This document shows positions 25,456 to 33,642 of a stretch of DNA of 64,000 bases, one piece after another. This stretch comes from Microvirga lenta (GTDB lineage: Bacteria; Pseudomonadota; Alphaproteobacteria; Rhizobiales; Beijerinckiaceae): assembly GCF_020532555.1 (NCBI RefSeq), contig NZ_JAJBBR010000016.1, positions 1-64,000 on the forward strand, written 5' to 3'. The position numbers and the translations under genes are program-made. The notes beneath the pieces are model-generated. The model worked only from the letters and a program-made list of their open reading frames with translations. It was not told where the DNA came from and did not search any database. Position 1 is the first letter of the stretch, and every line of letters begins with the position of its first letter.

Positions 25456-26130
25456 ATGCCGACGCGACTTTTCCAGCCTGAGGGCACACGCCTGCCGACA
25501 TCGCTCATCGATGAATGGCGCAAGATCCCTGCCGCCGTGGTGGCGGATCTGCTGCGCGGCACGGGGCACGTCGATGCCGGGATCCGACCGCTGCGCCGCT
25601 TCGGCACGAAATCGTGGCTCGTCGGGAGTGCGATCACGGCTCGGTGCGACGGAGTGGATTACGGGGCCGTCCACCACGCGATCGATGTGGCCGAGACCGG
25701 CGATGTCGTTGTGGTCGATGCGGGCGGGCGCAGCGATGCGGCGATGATCGGCGAGCTCCTGAGCGGATCCGCACGTCGCAAGGGAATCGCCGGCGTCGGC
25801 GTCGATGGTGCCGTGCGCGATGCCGGAATGCTGTCCGAGTGGCCGGATTTCGCGGTTTTCTCCCGCTGGGTAACTCCCCGCGGACCCTCCTCGATGGAGC
25901 GCGGTTCGGTCAACGAGCCGATCTCATTCGGAGGCGTACCGGTCTCGCCCTTCGACCTGATCGTCGGGGACGACGACGGCCTCGTGATCGTGCCGCGCGG
26001 GAGGGCCGAGGAGCTGCTTGCGCCCGCTCTTGCGCGGGTCCGGGCCGAGGTGGAATGGGAGGCCGTGCTCGCCACCGGCAAGAGCACCGTCGAGGTGTTC
26101 AACGTACCCAAGGCCGAAAAGGCCGAGTGA
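25456..26130 (+). CDS. RraA-family protein (HMG/CHA aldolase-like)
   Basis: This encodes 224 aa. The family core is seen as ITARCDGVDYGAVHHAID, VVVVDAGG and GVGVDGAVRDAGML, where the Arg-Asp pair and the acidic loop bind the metal and substrate in 4-hydroxy-4-methyl-2-oxoglutarate (HMG) aldolases. An RNase E inhibitor role is less likely given the neighbour. A keto acid from the upstream aminotransferase could be its substrate. Confidence 0.82.
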   Translation: MPTRLFQPEGTRLPTSLIDEWRKIPAAVVADLLRGTGHVDAGIRPLRRFGTKSWLVGSAITARCDGVDYGAVHHAIDVAETGDVVVVDAGGRSDAAMIGELLSGSARRKGIAGVGVDGAVRDAGMLSEWPDFAVFSRWVTPRGPSSMERGSVNEPISFGGVPVSPFDLIVGDDDGLVIVPRGRAEELLAPALARVRAEVEWEAVLATGKSTVEVFNVPKAEKAE

Positions 26131-26187
26131 GGATGCCACCCTTTTTCGGGCCTCGACGTCTGGCGTTCCAGGCTTCGATTTCCTATA

Positions 26188-26500
26188 TGGGGTTTGTCGG
26201 GTTTCGACCCGGCTATGACCGTAGAGGCTTTGTGGCATAGGCGTTTAGGACGCGGGTTCAATTCCCGCCGCCTCCACCACGAGCAGACGAGGGCATCCTG
26301 GTCTGTTTCTGAGGGGGGCGACTTGGGTTCGACTGGGCGCAATAAAGACAGGGCTGCGGTTAGGCTGAGCTACGGCCTTGATAGTGCACATTCACAAATG
26401 CCAACGACAACGTTGACATGGGTGCGGTTCGCCTCGCGGCGTAACCATCCGGGGCTCGGGAAAGCCTAGCAACAGAAACGGCACCTTCGGGTGCCGTTCC
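26188..26500 (+). ncRNA. ssrA: Two-piece (permuted) tmRNA, ssrA
   Basis: The acceptor piece ends in CCA at 26277-26279, after a T arm at about 26251-26267 with loop TTCAATT. A spacer of 34 bases follows. The coding piece starts at about 26314 with GGGGGCG, which pairs with CGCCTCC (26269-26275) to rebuild the acceptor stem (one G-U pair). The tag is read from 26400 as ANDNVDMGAVRLAA and stops at 26442-26444. Gene order acceptor-then-coding is the alphaproteobacterial permuted form. tmRNA rescues stalled ribosomes. The outer ends are approximate. Confidence 0.9.
26477..26498 (+). terminator. Hairpin at the 3' end of tmRNA precursor
   Basis: A 9-bp stem (26477-26485 with 26490-26498) with a TTCG loop lies after the tag region. 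The T-run is weak (TTCCCATTT), so it may be a structural stem of the coding piece or a terminator. Confidence 0.5.
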
Positions 26501-26586
26501 CATTTCAGCGCCATTTCATCGACAATCCAGACCGCCGGAAGACGGCCTCGGCCGCGCTGCTCGCTGGCCGGTCCCGGACGGCTATG

Positions 26587-26622
26587 AAAAAGCCCCGCTA
26601 CGGAGCCGTAGCGGGGCTTTTT
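26587..26622. terminator. Bidirectional Rho-independent terminator
   Basis: A 12-bp stem (26591-26602 with 26607-26618), loop GAGC, has an A-run before it and a T-run after it, so it ends both the plus-strand tmRNA region and the minus-strand BA14K gene that stops at 26650. Confidence 0.85.
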
Positions 26623-26649
26623 CGCGCCTCCCGAGAGGGTGCGGGCGGA

Positions 26650-27069
26650 TTACGGATAGGTGCAGACGTAACGCATTCCGTTATGAGCCAGGAAGGTTCC
26701 GGTAACCGGATCGTAGGACCGGTACTTGCGGGCGCAGTAGGCGGCTACGGAGGGGTTCACGGTGCCGGGAGGAGGAGGAGCGACCGGCTGTGCCTGGGCC
26801 TGGCTGGCGATGGCGCCGGCGATCAGGGCGCCAGCGGCAAGGCCCGCGACACCGGCCGCGACAGCCGCCCCGTTGTCCCGACGGTAGTAGGGGCGGCCAT
26901 AGTAAGGCCGGCCGTAATAGCCACGGCGGTAGTAGTACTGAGAGTACGACTCGTTGGGATAGACCTTCTGCACGTCCGGGAGCGGACGGCTCTGGAATGG
27001 ATCCGCACTAGCGGGCAGGGCAGGGGCCAGCACGGCCGCGCCAACCAGAACCGCAACGAACTTGCGCAT
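26650..27069 (-). CDS. BA14K-family exported protein
   Basis: This encodes 139 aa. AGGAG before the ATG at 27069 rejects a 38-residue longer frame. A signal peptide covers about residues 1-21 (ends ASA). A Tyr/Arg/Gly-rich stretch with YYGRPYYGRPYYRR repeats precedes a Gly/Ala membrane-like helix (about residues 70-93). The BA14K domain is at the C-terminus (AYCARKYRSYDPVTGTFLAHNGMRYVC). BA14K is a Rhizobiales surface protein family with lectin-like activity in Brucella. The promoter carries an embedded palindrome. Confidence 0.85.
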   Translation of the reverse strand: MRKFVAVLVGAAVLAPALPASADPFQSRPLPDVQKVYPNESYSQYYYRRGYYGRPYYGRPYYRRDNGAAVAAGVAGLAAGALIAGAIASQAQAQPVAPPPPGTVNPSVAAYCARKYRSYDPVTGTFLAHNGMRYVCTYP

Positions 27070-27125
27070 TTCGAACTCCTCGTGTCGCAGAACGGCTGAG
27101 AGACCAGCCGGTGAAATGATGTGTT

Positions 27126-27153
27126 CAATATAGCGTGTCATCATGCCCTTGCA
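27126..27153 (-). promoter_or_regulatory. Sigma-70 promoter of the BA14K gene
   Basis: On the minus strand -35 TTGCAA (27153-27148) is followed after 16 bases by -10 TATATT (27131-27126), about 57 bases before the ATG. Confidence 0.55.
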
Positions 27154-27167
27154 AAACATTTGCAAGG
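27145..27167. promoter_or_regulatory. Palindromic operator candidate
   Basis: Perfect 9-bp arms CCCTTGCAA (27145-27153) and TTGCAAGGG (27159-27167) are separated by 5 bases. The proximal arm contains the -35 box, so a bound protein would block the promoter. Confidence 0.5.
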
Positions 27168-27578
27168 GTAAAATTGACGTCATGACAAATGATAGTTACC
27201 TGAAAGCAATAAAACCTTCATCGGGTTCTTAACCAAATGAGTATTGGGTCGAGAGGTATATATTCAAGGAACAAGATCAACCGCTTGCAAGAAAAACCGA
27301 CTCTCAGTTTCCTTAGATGCGCGTCATTTGAGATGATGATCTTGCAGTCATAGAAAATTGCGCGACCTTACAGCTCAGTTTGTCCTCGCGGAACTGGAAC
27401 GCGGGTGGAACAACTTCGGGATCCTACCTTTTTGGGGCAGTTTTCGACGCGTCTTGCCGAACTCCGCCGGTGCAAGCACGTGTGGACCGCATCAACTTTA
27501 CGGGACACACTAGATTTTCGAAGAAAAATTCTCCAAAGCGTATATTTCGCTCTGTTATAACTCTCTGGACCTCGACCC

Positions 27579-28085
27579 ATGCACCGCCTTGGACTGTTTG
27601 CCGCCGTGGCCGCCCTTCTGGGTTGGGGCTTTCTCGCCCATGCAGCCGAGTCCCTGCCCGTGCCGTCGGGACCGGTCCTTCTGACGGTTTCGGGTGCGAT
27701 CGAGCGGACCAACGCCCCTGGCGAGGCGCGGTTCGACCGGGCGATGCTCGACGCGATGGAGGAGGCGTCGCTCTCGACACTCACGGTCTGGGCGGACGAG
27801 GTCCAGCATTACGAAGGAGTTCCTCTCCGGGCCGTTCTCGACCGGGTGGGGTACAAAGGCACTCACCTGCGCGCGACCGCTTCGGATGCCTATGAGGTCA
27901 CCATTCCCTTGAGCGATCTGCAGTACGAGCCTCTGATCGCCCTGCGGGCCAACGGCCGGGATCTGACCCTCAGGGACAAGGGGCCGCTCTGGATCGTATA
28001 TCCGCGCGACGATCACAAGGTTCTGCAGGATCAGCGATACGATTCGCGCTGGATATGGCACCTGAGCCGGTTGCAGGTCGAATGA
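27579..28085 (+). CDS. Exported SUOX-fold (molybdopterin-oxidoreductase-like) protein without cysteine
   Basis: This encodes 168 aa. A signal peptide covers about residues 1-22. The rest follows the sulfite-oxidase-type fold in outline: LLTVSGAIERTN, HYEGVPLRAVLDRVGY, YEVTIPLSDLQYEPLIAL, GPLWIVYPRDD. There is no cysteine in the whole protein, so the Mo ligand of true enzymes is missing. It is the first gene of an operon with a histidine kinase (1-base gap), which suggests a periplasmic ligand-binding or sensory partner. Confidence 0.75.
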   Translation: MHRLGLFAAVAALLGWGFLAHAAESLPVPSGPVLLTVSGAIERTNAPGEARFDRAMLDAMEEASLSTLTVWADEVQHYEGVPLRAVLDRVGYKGTHLRATASDAYEVTIPLSDLQYEPLIALRANGRDLTLRDKGPLWIVYPRDDHKVLQDQRYDSRWIWHLSRLQVE

Positions 28086-28086
28086 C

Positions 28087-30231
28087 ATGAAACTCGGCCT
28101 CCAAACCTACCGGACCTCCCTCGTCACCCTCGTCGCCATCGCGGGGCTGGTGGCTTGCCTTGTCTTCACGGTCGCCCGGCTGCTCAACGTGGAGAGCGAT
28201 CTCCGCAGCGAGGACACCCATACCAATCTGTGGCAGATCACCCAGACCCAGTTCGAGGCGACGCTGTTCGCGGAAAGCCTGACGCGCAAGGCGGCGAACG
28301 AAACCATCGCGGACCCGCAATCGGAGCCGGATTTCCGGCTCGCCATCCTCATCAGCCGTCTTGCCGTGCTCCTGGAGGGGCCGCAGGGTCAGGTGATCGA
28401 GAAGGTGGGGATGATGGGCGGCCTCAAGCGGGCCTATCTCCAGCTGACACTGGCCGAGCCGGTCGTTGCGAGGGGACTCGATGCGCAAAGCGCATTTCAC
28501 ATGCGGTCCCAGGCGCGCGATCTCGCCTACGAGCTGAGGAGCGCGGCCAACAAGGTCATGCTGCTCAACCGGGAGCAGGGGGCCATGACGCGCACGATGT
28601 ATCTGCGGGTCGTGTTCGAGAGCCTTGCCTTCATCATCGGCATCGTCATCAGCGCCTCCTTCCTGTTGCTGCGCCTCTTCAAGGGCATGCAGGAGGCGAA
28701 CCAGGCCAAGCGGCTCCTGCGCCAGGAGCAGGAGCTGTCGGATCTGGTGATCAACAACATCAGCAACCAGGGCATCATCATTTTCGACGAGCGGCTCAAC
28801 TGCCTGCTCTGGAACCCGGGCATGGAGACATTGCTGGGATTGAAGCCCGAACAGACGGTGGGCCAGAACCTGCCCGCGCTCGACCCGCTCTTCAGCAAGC
28901 CGGATACGGTTCAGTCGCTCGGACAGGCGATCCAGGGTGCAAGCTCCGTCTTCGAGGACGACAGCCCCACCCAGACGGGGCACGAACGCTGCCTCGAGAT
29001 CAACTGCTTCCCCCTCAACATGGCCGAACGCAAGCTCGGCATCGCCTTCATTCGGGACGTGACGGAGCAGTGGCTGGCGCGCAAGCAGGCGGAGCGGCAG
29101 AATTTCGACCTCGAGATCAAGGTCCTGCAGCGGACGGCCGCCCTGCGGCAGGCGGAGCGCCGCCTGATCGCCGCCATCGAATCGGCGCCGGACGGCTTCG
29201 CCGCCTTCGATGCCACGGGCAGGCTTCTCTTCGCCAACGAACAGATCTGGGCGGCCGATCCGATCGCGATCTGGTGCCGGGAGGAGATGACCCTGCCGGT
29301 CTTCCTGCAATGCTTCGCCATGTGCGAGGGCGCGGACCAGCGTCTTCTCCAGGGCAACGAAGCCTTCGAGGAGATCGAACTCGATCTTCTGATGAGGAAG
29401 GGTGTCTGGGTGCACCTTTCGGTCACCAAGGCGGACGGCGGCACGATCTTCGTGCGGCTGACGGACATCACCGGGTACAAGCAGGCCGCCCAGGCCCTGC
29501 AATCCGCTCTCGACCGCGAACGCGAGACGACGAACGCCTATCGCAGCTTCGTCTCCATGGTGTCCCACCAGTTCCGAACCCCGCTGGCGATCCTGGATTC
29601 CAGCGCGCAGCGCATCCTCCGGCGCGGACAGGACATCACGCAGGACGAACTCGTCACCCGCGTGCAGCGGATCAGGAATGCCACGAGCCGCCTTACGCGT
29701 CTGGTGGAAAGCGTTCTCAATGCGGCCAAGCTCGATGCGGGACGGATCGAGCTCAATCCGGCCTCCTGCAATCTGGTCGATCTCGTCGCAGAAATCTGTG
29801 AACGGCAGCGCGAATTGAGCACTCATGCGGACATCCGCTTTGTCGCGCCGGAGAAAACGGTCCAGGTTTATTGCGACAGCATTCTCATCGAGCAAGTCGT
29901 CATCAACCTCCTCTCGAACGCGGTCAAATACTCGGGCGATACTCCTGTCGTAGAGGTCAAGATCTGGGCCGACGGCGCCCGGGCTTATTGCTCCGTGCGA
30001 GATTGGGGAATCGGGATTCCGGCGGATGAAATCGCAAAGATTTTCGACCGTTTCTATCGCGCCCGTACGGCAACCGGCATTGCAGGAACGGGAATCGGCC
30101 TGAATTTCGCGCAGAAAATCATGCACTTGCACGGTGGTGAGATTCAGGTTGAGAGTTACGAGGCCGCAGGGTCTCTCTTTACTTTCGATTTGCCTGTCTC
30201 GAATGCCGGGGAGGCGCAGCAGGCAGCATGA
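28087..30231 (+). CDS. Membrane-bound PAS-domain sensor histidine kinase
   Basis: This encodes 714 aa. TM1 is at about residues 10-31 and TM2 at about residues 175-198. A periplasmic helical sensor of about 140 residues lies between them. Two PAS-like domains follow (about residues 217-325 and 355-470). HisKA has the phospho-acceptor His494 in SMVSHQFRTPLAIL. HATPase_c has NLLSNAVKYS (N box), DWGIGIP (G1) and GTGIGL (G2). Product and regulator genes are adjacent. The signal is unknown. Confidence 0.92.
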   Translation: MKLGLQTYRTSLVTLVAIAGLVACLVFTVARLLNVESDLRSEDTHTNLWQITQTQFEATLFAESLTRKAANETIADPQSEPDFRLAILISRLAVLLEGPQGQVIEKVGMMGGLKRAYLQLTLAEPVVARGLDAQSAFHMRSQARDLAYELRSAANKVMLLNREQGAMTRTMYLRVVFESLAFIIGIVISASFLLLRLFKGMQEANQAKRLLRQEQELSDLVINNISNQGIIIFDERLNCLLWNPGMETLLGLKPEQTVGQNLPALDPLFSKPDTVQSLGQAIQGASSVFEDDSPTQTGHERCLEINCFPLNMAERKLGIAFIRDVTEQWLARKQAERQNFDLEIKVLQRTAALRQAERRLIAAIESAPDGFAAFDATGRLLFANEQIWAADPIAIWCREEMTLPVFLQCFAMCEGADQRLLQGNEAFEEIELDLLMRKGVWVHLSVTKADGGTIFVRLTDITGYKQAAQALQSALDRERETTNAYRSFVSMVSHQFRTPLAILDSSAQRILRRGQDITQDELVTRVQRIRNATSRLTRLVESVLNAAKLDAGRIELNPASCNLVDLVAEICERQRELSTHADIRFVAPEKTVQVYCDSILIEQVVINLLSNAVKYSGDTPVVEVKIWADGARAYCSVRDWGIGIPADEIAKIFDRFYRARTATGIAGTGIGLNFAQKIMHLHGGEIQVESYEAAGSLFTFDLPVSNAGEAQQAA

Positions 30232-30244
30232 GTGGCTTGAAACG

Positions 30245-31288
30245 ATGAATGCTCAGAAGACGATTTTGTGTATCGAGGACGAGGACGATCTGAGGACCGA
30301 TCTCGCCGAGGAGCTGACGGCTGCCGATTATCGGGTTCTGCAGGCCGCCAATGGGAGCGAGGCCCTGTCCCTTCTGGAGCAGAACCGGCCGGATCTCGTC
30401 CTGTGCGACATCACCATGCCGGGGCTCGGAGGATACGATGTCCTGCGCGCCATGCGGGAGCAGGGCGAACTGTCGGATATTCCCTTTATCTTCCTCACCG
30501 CCTTGGCCGAGCGGAATGACGTGCTCGTGGGCAAGCAGGCCGGTGCCGACGACTATCTGGTCAAGCCGATCGACTACGAGATCCTGCTCGCCACCGTTGC
30601 TGCGCGTCTCAGCCAGGTCGAGCGGGTCAAGTCGGGGGCCGTGCAGCGTGCCGAGGAGGCCTGGCAGGAAATCCTGAAATCCTCCCGCGGCCGCACGGTC
30701 GAGGCTCTGTACAAGGCGACGTTCGCCTTCGACCGCTTCCTCGTGGGTGTGGTCATCGTCGATGAGAATGCCACGGTGCGGTTGATGAACAAGGAGGCCG
30801 AGCGCATCCTTGGAGAGAACGACGGCCTCGGAATCGCCCAGGACGCCCTGAGGGGATCCGTGCCGCGGCAGAACACGAAACTGCTCGAGGGCATCAAGAA
30901 GGCCTTCGAGGAGGAGTTCCTGGACGAGATCGTCTCCTTCCCCCGGATCTCCGGCGGACGGCCCTATCTCGTGCTCATTCCCGGACAGCGTTTTTCCCCC
31001 GAGGACAAGCCCGAGGCCGTCGTGCTCCTGCTGATCGATACCGAGCAGCGGACCAAGGTTTCCGGCGACACCCTCGTCCGCCTCTACAACCTGACCCCAT
31101 CAGAGACCCGGGTCGCGCTGATGCTGATCGACGGCAAGCGGCTGGACCAGATTGCGGAGGAGCTCGAGGTCGCCCAGACGACGGTCGTCTTCCACCTCAA
31201 GAACCTGTTCCGGAAGACCGATACGAATCGTCAGGCGGACCTGATCCGGGTTCTGCTCTCGGTGCCGTTGCGGACGACGGCCGACTGA
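30245..31288 (+). CDS. Response regulator with REC, PAS-like and LuxR HTH domains
   Basis: This encodes 347 aa from the ATG at 30245, 14 bases after the kinase stop. The REC domain (residues 5-122) has phospho-acceptor Asp55 in LCDITMPG and Lys107 in YLVKPID. A middle PAS-like domain (about residues 150-265, VGVVIVDENATVRLMNKEAERILG) is followed by a GerE HTH (about residues 283-345, LTPSETRVALMLIDGKRLDQIAEEL). It is the cognate partner of the upstream kinase. The extra PAS domain is unusual in a regulator. Confidence 0.92.
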   Translation: MNAQKTILCIEDEDDLRTDLAEELTAADYRVLQAANGSEALSLLEQNRPDLVLCDITMPGLGGYDVLRAMREQGELSDIPFIFLTALAERNDVLVGKQAGADDYLVKPIDYEILLATVAARLSQVERVKSGAVQRAEEAWQEILKSSRGRTVEALYKATFAFDRFLVGVVIVDENATVRLMNKEAERILGENDGLGIAQDALRGSVPRQNTKLLEGIKKAFEEEFLDEIVSFPRISGGRPYLVLIPGQRFSPEDKPEAVVLLLIDTEQRTKVSGDTLVRLYNLTPSETRVALMLIDGKRLDQIAEELEVAQTTVVFHLKNLFRKTDTNRQADLIRVLLSVPLRTTAD

Positions 31289-31465
31289 CTTCTTCTCGTA
31301 ACGGAAGGGCAGGGGGTGGATTTACCGGCCGGTTACTATGTTCGCCGATGCCGCTCGCTGCCCAAGCTTTGCCATGTTTCATTCAGCTTCCGGAGAGGTT
31401 CGAGGCGCTATAGCTTCTCGTGAAGAGAGGCGCCTCAACCCTCTCCAAGAAACAAGGTGATGATC

Positions 31466-31828
31466 ATGAGGATCTTCCGTTTAGCATCCGGTACGGCCGC
31501 CGCTCTGGCGGTGGTGACCACCCTGGCTGCCGTCGAGCCGGCCGCAGCACGCGACCGCCTGTCGCCTGGCGCAGCAGCGGCCATCGGCGTCCTGGGAGGT
31601 CTCGCGATCGGCGGCGCAATCGCCGCGTCCCAGGGGCCGGCCTATGCCGCACCCGCTCCGGTCTACGTGGCGCCCCCGCCGCCTCCGCCGGTCTATGTGG
31701 AACCCGCTCCGGTCTACTACGCCCCTCGTCCGCGTCCTGTTTACGTGGAGCGCTGCTTCACGGAACGGTACAGCGAATGGGTGCCGGGCTGGGGCTGGGA
31801 GCATCGCCGCCGCCGGGTTTGCCGCTAG
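31466..31828 (+). CDS. Small exported Pro/Tyr-rich protein
   Basis: This encodes 120 aa. AAGG about 8 bases before the ATG at 31466 favours it over GTG 31457 and ATG 31460. A signal peptide covers about residues 1-28. A glycine-rich helix (PGAAAAIGVLGGLAIGGAIAAS) precedes a Pro/Tyr/Val repeat region (APAPVYVAPPPPPPVYVEPAPVYY). It ends in a basic Cys-containing tail. The pattern resembles Rhizobiales outer-surface proteins of unknown function. Confidence 0.7.
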   Translation: MRIFRLASGTAAALAVVTTLAAVEPAAARDRLSPGAAAAIGVLGGLAIGGAIAASQGPAYAAPAPVYVAPPPPPPVYVEPAPVYYAPRPRPVYVERCFTERYSEWVPGWGWEHRRRRVCR

Positions 31829-31838
31829 AATCAAAGGG

Positions 31839-31865
31839 AAAGGCCCGCATCGAGCGGGCCTTTTT
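31839..31865 (+). terminator. Rho-independent terminator
   Basis: A 7-bp GC stem (31842-31848 with 31854-31860), loop ATCGA, is preceded by AAA and followed by TTTTT. It ends the Pro/Tyr-rich gene. Confidence 0.8.
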
Positions 31866-31937
31866 CGTCGACCTAAAGAGCTGGATTTCCGATGCAACCC
31901 GGTTTTCGCTCGGGCGTTGAGGGTGAAAGGCGTCAGG

Positions 31938-32138
31938 ATGAGCCCAGCCATGAACAAGAAATCGCAGACCGAAACGGACACGCCCAAGCTCAATCCCGGA
32001 GATCAGGGCGATGCGGGTACGCCGGGAGTGGGCGAGAACGTCTGCCCCGAATGCAAGGGCAAGGGCCGTATCGGCGTGACGTCCTGCCCGACCTGCAGCG
32101 GCACCGGGACCATCATGGAAGGCATCGGCGGCGCCTAG
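31938..32138 (+). CDS. Small zinc-ribbon-like protein
   Basis: This encodes 66 aa. AAAGG lies 7 bases before the ATG; a second ATG at 31950 is possible. Two CxxCxGxG units (CPECKGKGRIG and CPTCSGTGTI) match half of a DnaJ-type zinc-binding domain and could hold one zinc ion. The rest is hydrophilic and disordered. It may be a small accessory protein. I do not recognise a named family. Confidence 0.65.
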   Translation: MSPAMNKKSQTETDTPKLNPGDQGDAGTPGVGENVCPECKGKGRIGVTSCPTCSGTGTIMEGIGGA

Positions 32139-32166
32139 CGAGCCTGCGAGCCGGGCTCGAGGCGCG

Positions 32167-32376
32167 CTAAGCCTCGTCGGGCTTGTTCATCCAGCGGATG
32201 AGCGGCATCATGGGGATGACCCAGATCAGCCCCAGGACGACGTAGACGATCGTCTGGACGGCGGTCGACGCATCCCTGACCCGGCCTTCTGCCACGGCCA
32301 TGGCGAAGAGTGCGTAGAAGCCGATGAAGAGCAGCATCACGACCGTCCCGATCAGCTTGCGGGTTCGCATGCCCAT
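32167..32376 (-). CDS. DUF2842 membrane protein
   Basis: This encodes 69 aa. GAGGAG lies 8 bases before the ATG. RTRKLIGTVVMLLFIGFYALFAMAVAEGRV and then a second helix with VLGLIWVIPMMPLIRWM fit DUF2842, a two-helix alphaproteobacterial family without known role. It is convergent with the small zinc-ribbon gene and divergent to the haem A synthase gene, next to which family members are often found. Confidence 0.8.
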   Translation of the reverse strand: MGMRTRKLIGTVVMLLFIGFYALFAMAVAEGRVRDASTAVQTIVYVVLGLIWVIPMMPLIRWMNKPDEA

Positions 32377-32507
32377 GTTCCGACTCCTCGCTGAAGGCCT
32401 CGACGCCTGCAGGGTGCGTCACCGGCATTGATTGCCTCTGGTTGAGGCAATCTCTATGTGACATGGAGCATTCCGGCTTCAAGCCCTAATCGACGACGAG
32501 AGTGAGC

Positions 32508-33578
32508 ATGGCTGTCGCAGCCTCCCCCGAAGGCATGCCGCTGGCACGCCTTCCCCAGACGCGATCCGTTACCGCCGTCCGCACCTGGATATACGTCCTG
32601 GCCGCCTTGGTCATCGCCATGGTCGCCGTCGGCGGGGCGACCCGGCTGACCGGCTCCGGCCTGTCCATCACCGAATGGCGCCCCGTCACCGGAGCGATTC
32701 CGCCCCTGACGGAGCAGGCCTGGCTGGCGGAGTTCGAAAAGTACCGGCAGATTCCCCAGTACGAGCTCGTGAACAAGGGCATGAGCCTGTCCGAGTTCAA
32801 GTTCATCTATGCCTGGGAGTGGGGGCACCGGCAGCTCGGCCGTCTGCTGGGGCTCGTCTTCTTCGTGCCGCTCATCTGGTTCTGGCTGCGGGGGGCCATC
32901 AAGGGAAGACTCGCGCTGACGCTCCTCGGCATCGGCGCCCTCGGCGGCCTTCAGGGGGCCGTCGGCTGGATCATGGTGGCGTCCGGCCTGGAGCCGGGCA
33001 TGACGGCCGTCGCGCCGATCAAGCTCGCCCTGCATCTGACCATCGCCAGCATCATTCTCGCCTGCCTCGTCTGGGTGGCGGCAGGCCTCGATCCGCGTCC
33101 GGATCCCGCCCGCAAGGCCTCTGCGGGAAATCTGTCTCCGCGGGTCCTGGTCGGCCTCGTTCTGCTGCAGATCGCCCTCGGGGGACTGGTGGCCGGGTCC
33201 AAGGCCGGCTTGACCTACAACACCTGGCCGCTGATGGACGGCGCCCTCGTTCCGTCCGCGGCGGCCCTGTTCGTGGTGACCCCATGGATCGAGAACTTCG
33301 TCGATAATGTCGCCCTGGTGCAGTTCAATCACCGCATGCTGGCCTATGGGCTCGTCGCCTTTGCCTTCTGGCACGCCTGGAATGCTCGCCGCGAGGCCGC
33401 CGGTTCACGTTATGCCGCGCGGGCTACCGCCCTGGCTGGCCTGACCCTCGCGCAGATGGTGCTCGGCATCGTCACGCTGCTCCTCGCGGTGCCTCTCTGG
33501 GCCGGTCTGGCGCATCAGGTCTTCGCTATGGTCGTTCTGGCCATGGCCGTCGTCCACGCCCGGGTGAGCAGGGCCTGA
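32508..33578 (+). CDS. ctaA: Haem A synthase (Cox15/CtaA)
   Basis: This encodes 356 aa. It oxidises the C8 methyl of haem O to the formyl group of haem A for cytochrome c oxidase in the inner membrane. About eight helices are seen. Conserved motifs are GGATRLTGSGLSITEWRPVTG, WEWGHRQLGRLLG, LHLTIAS (His) and FNHRMLAYG and LAHQVFA, giving the four His ligand positions. ATG 32508 was preferred to GTG 32502 on the GAGAGTGAGC context. Confidence 0.92.
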   Translation: MAVAASPEGMPLARLPQTRSVTAVRTWIYVLAALVIAMVAVGGATRLTGSGLSITEWRPVTGAIPPLTEQAWLAEFEKYRQIPQYELVNKGMSLSEFKFIYAWEWGHRQLGRLLGLVFFVPLIWFWLRGAIKGRLALTLLGIGALGGLQGAVGWIMVASGLEPGMTAVAPIKLALHLTIASIILACLVWVAAGLDPRPDPARKASAGNLSPRVLVGLVLLQIALGGLVAGSKAGLTYNTWPLMDGALVPSAAALFVVTPWIENFVDNVALVQFNHRMLAYGLVAFAFWHAWNARREAAGSRYAARATALAGLTLAQMVLGIVTLLLAVPLWAGLAHQVFAMVVLAMAVVHARVSRA

Positions 33579-33599
33579 ACGGAGCTCCGGACAAGCGAA

Positions 33600-33621
33600 A
33601 GGCGGCCCGCTGGGGCCGCCT
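33600..33621 (-). terminator. Hairpin terminator
   Basis: A 9-bp stem (33600-33608 with 33613-33621) lies between convergent genes. On the minus strand it is followed by TTTCG, so it mainly serves the DUF1236 gene ending at 33643. Confidence 0.5.
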
Positions 33622-33642
33622 CTGCTTGAAAGATCTTCCGTC

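Larger units (their letters stand above)
27070..27578. other. Divergent AT-rich intergenic region (509 bases)
   Basis: This stretch is visibly poorer in GC than its surroundings. It holds the BA14K promoter with a palindrome at 27145-27167, a TGACGTCA palindrome at 27174-27181 and a further TTGCAA at 27286-27291. No protein gene or tRNA is seen. Three GGAAC motifs at about 27390-27412 lack a matching -10. Confidence 0.5.

Noticed and set aside
27380..27420. Three GGAAC motifs as EcfG promoters of the signalling operon
   Set aside because: None has CGTT or a near match at the required 16-17 base distance.
27970..30132. A 720-codon minus-strand open frame
   Set aside because: It mirrors the histidine kinase gene and has no domain of its own.
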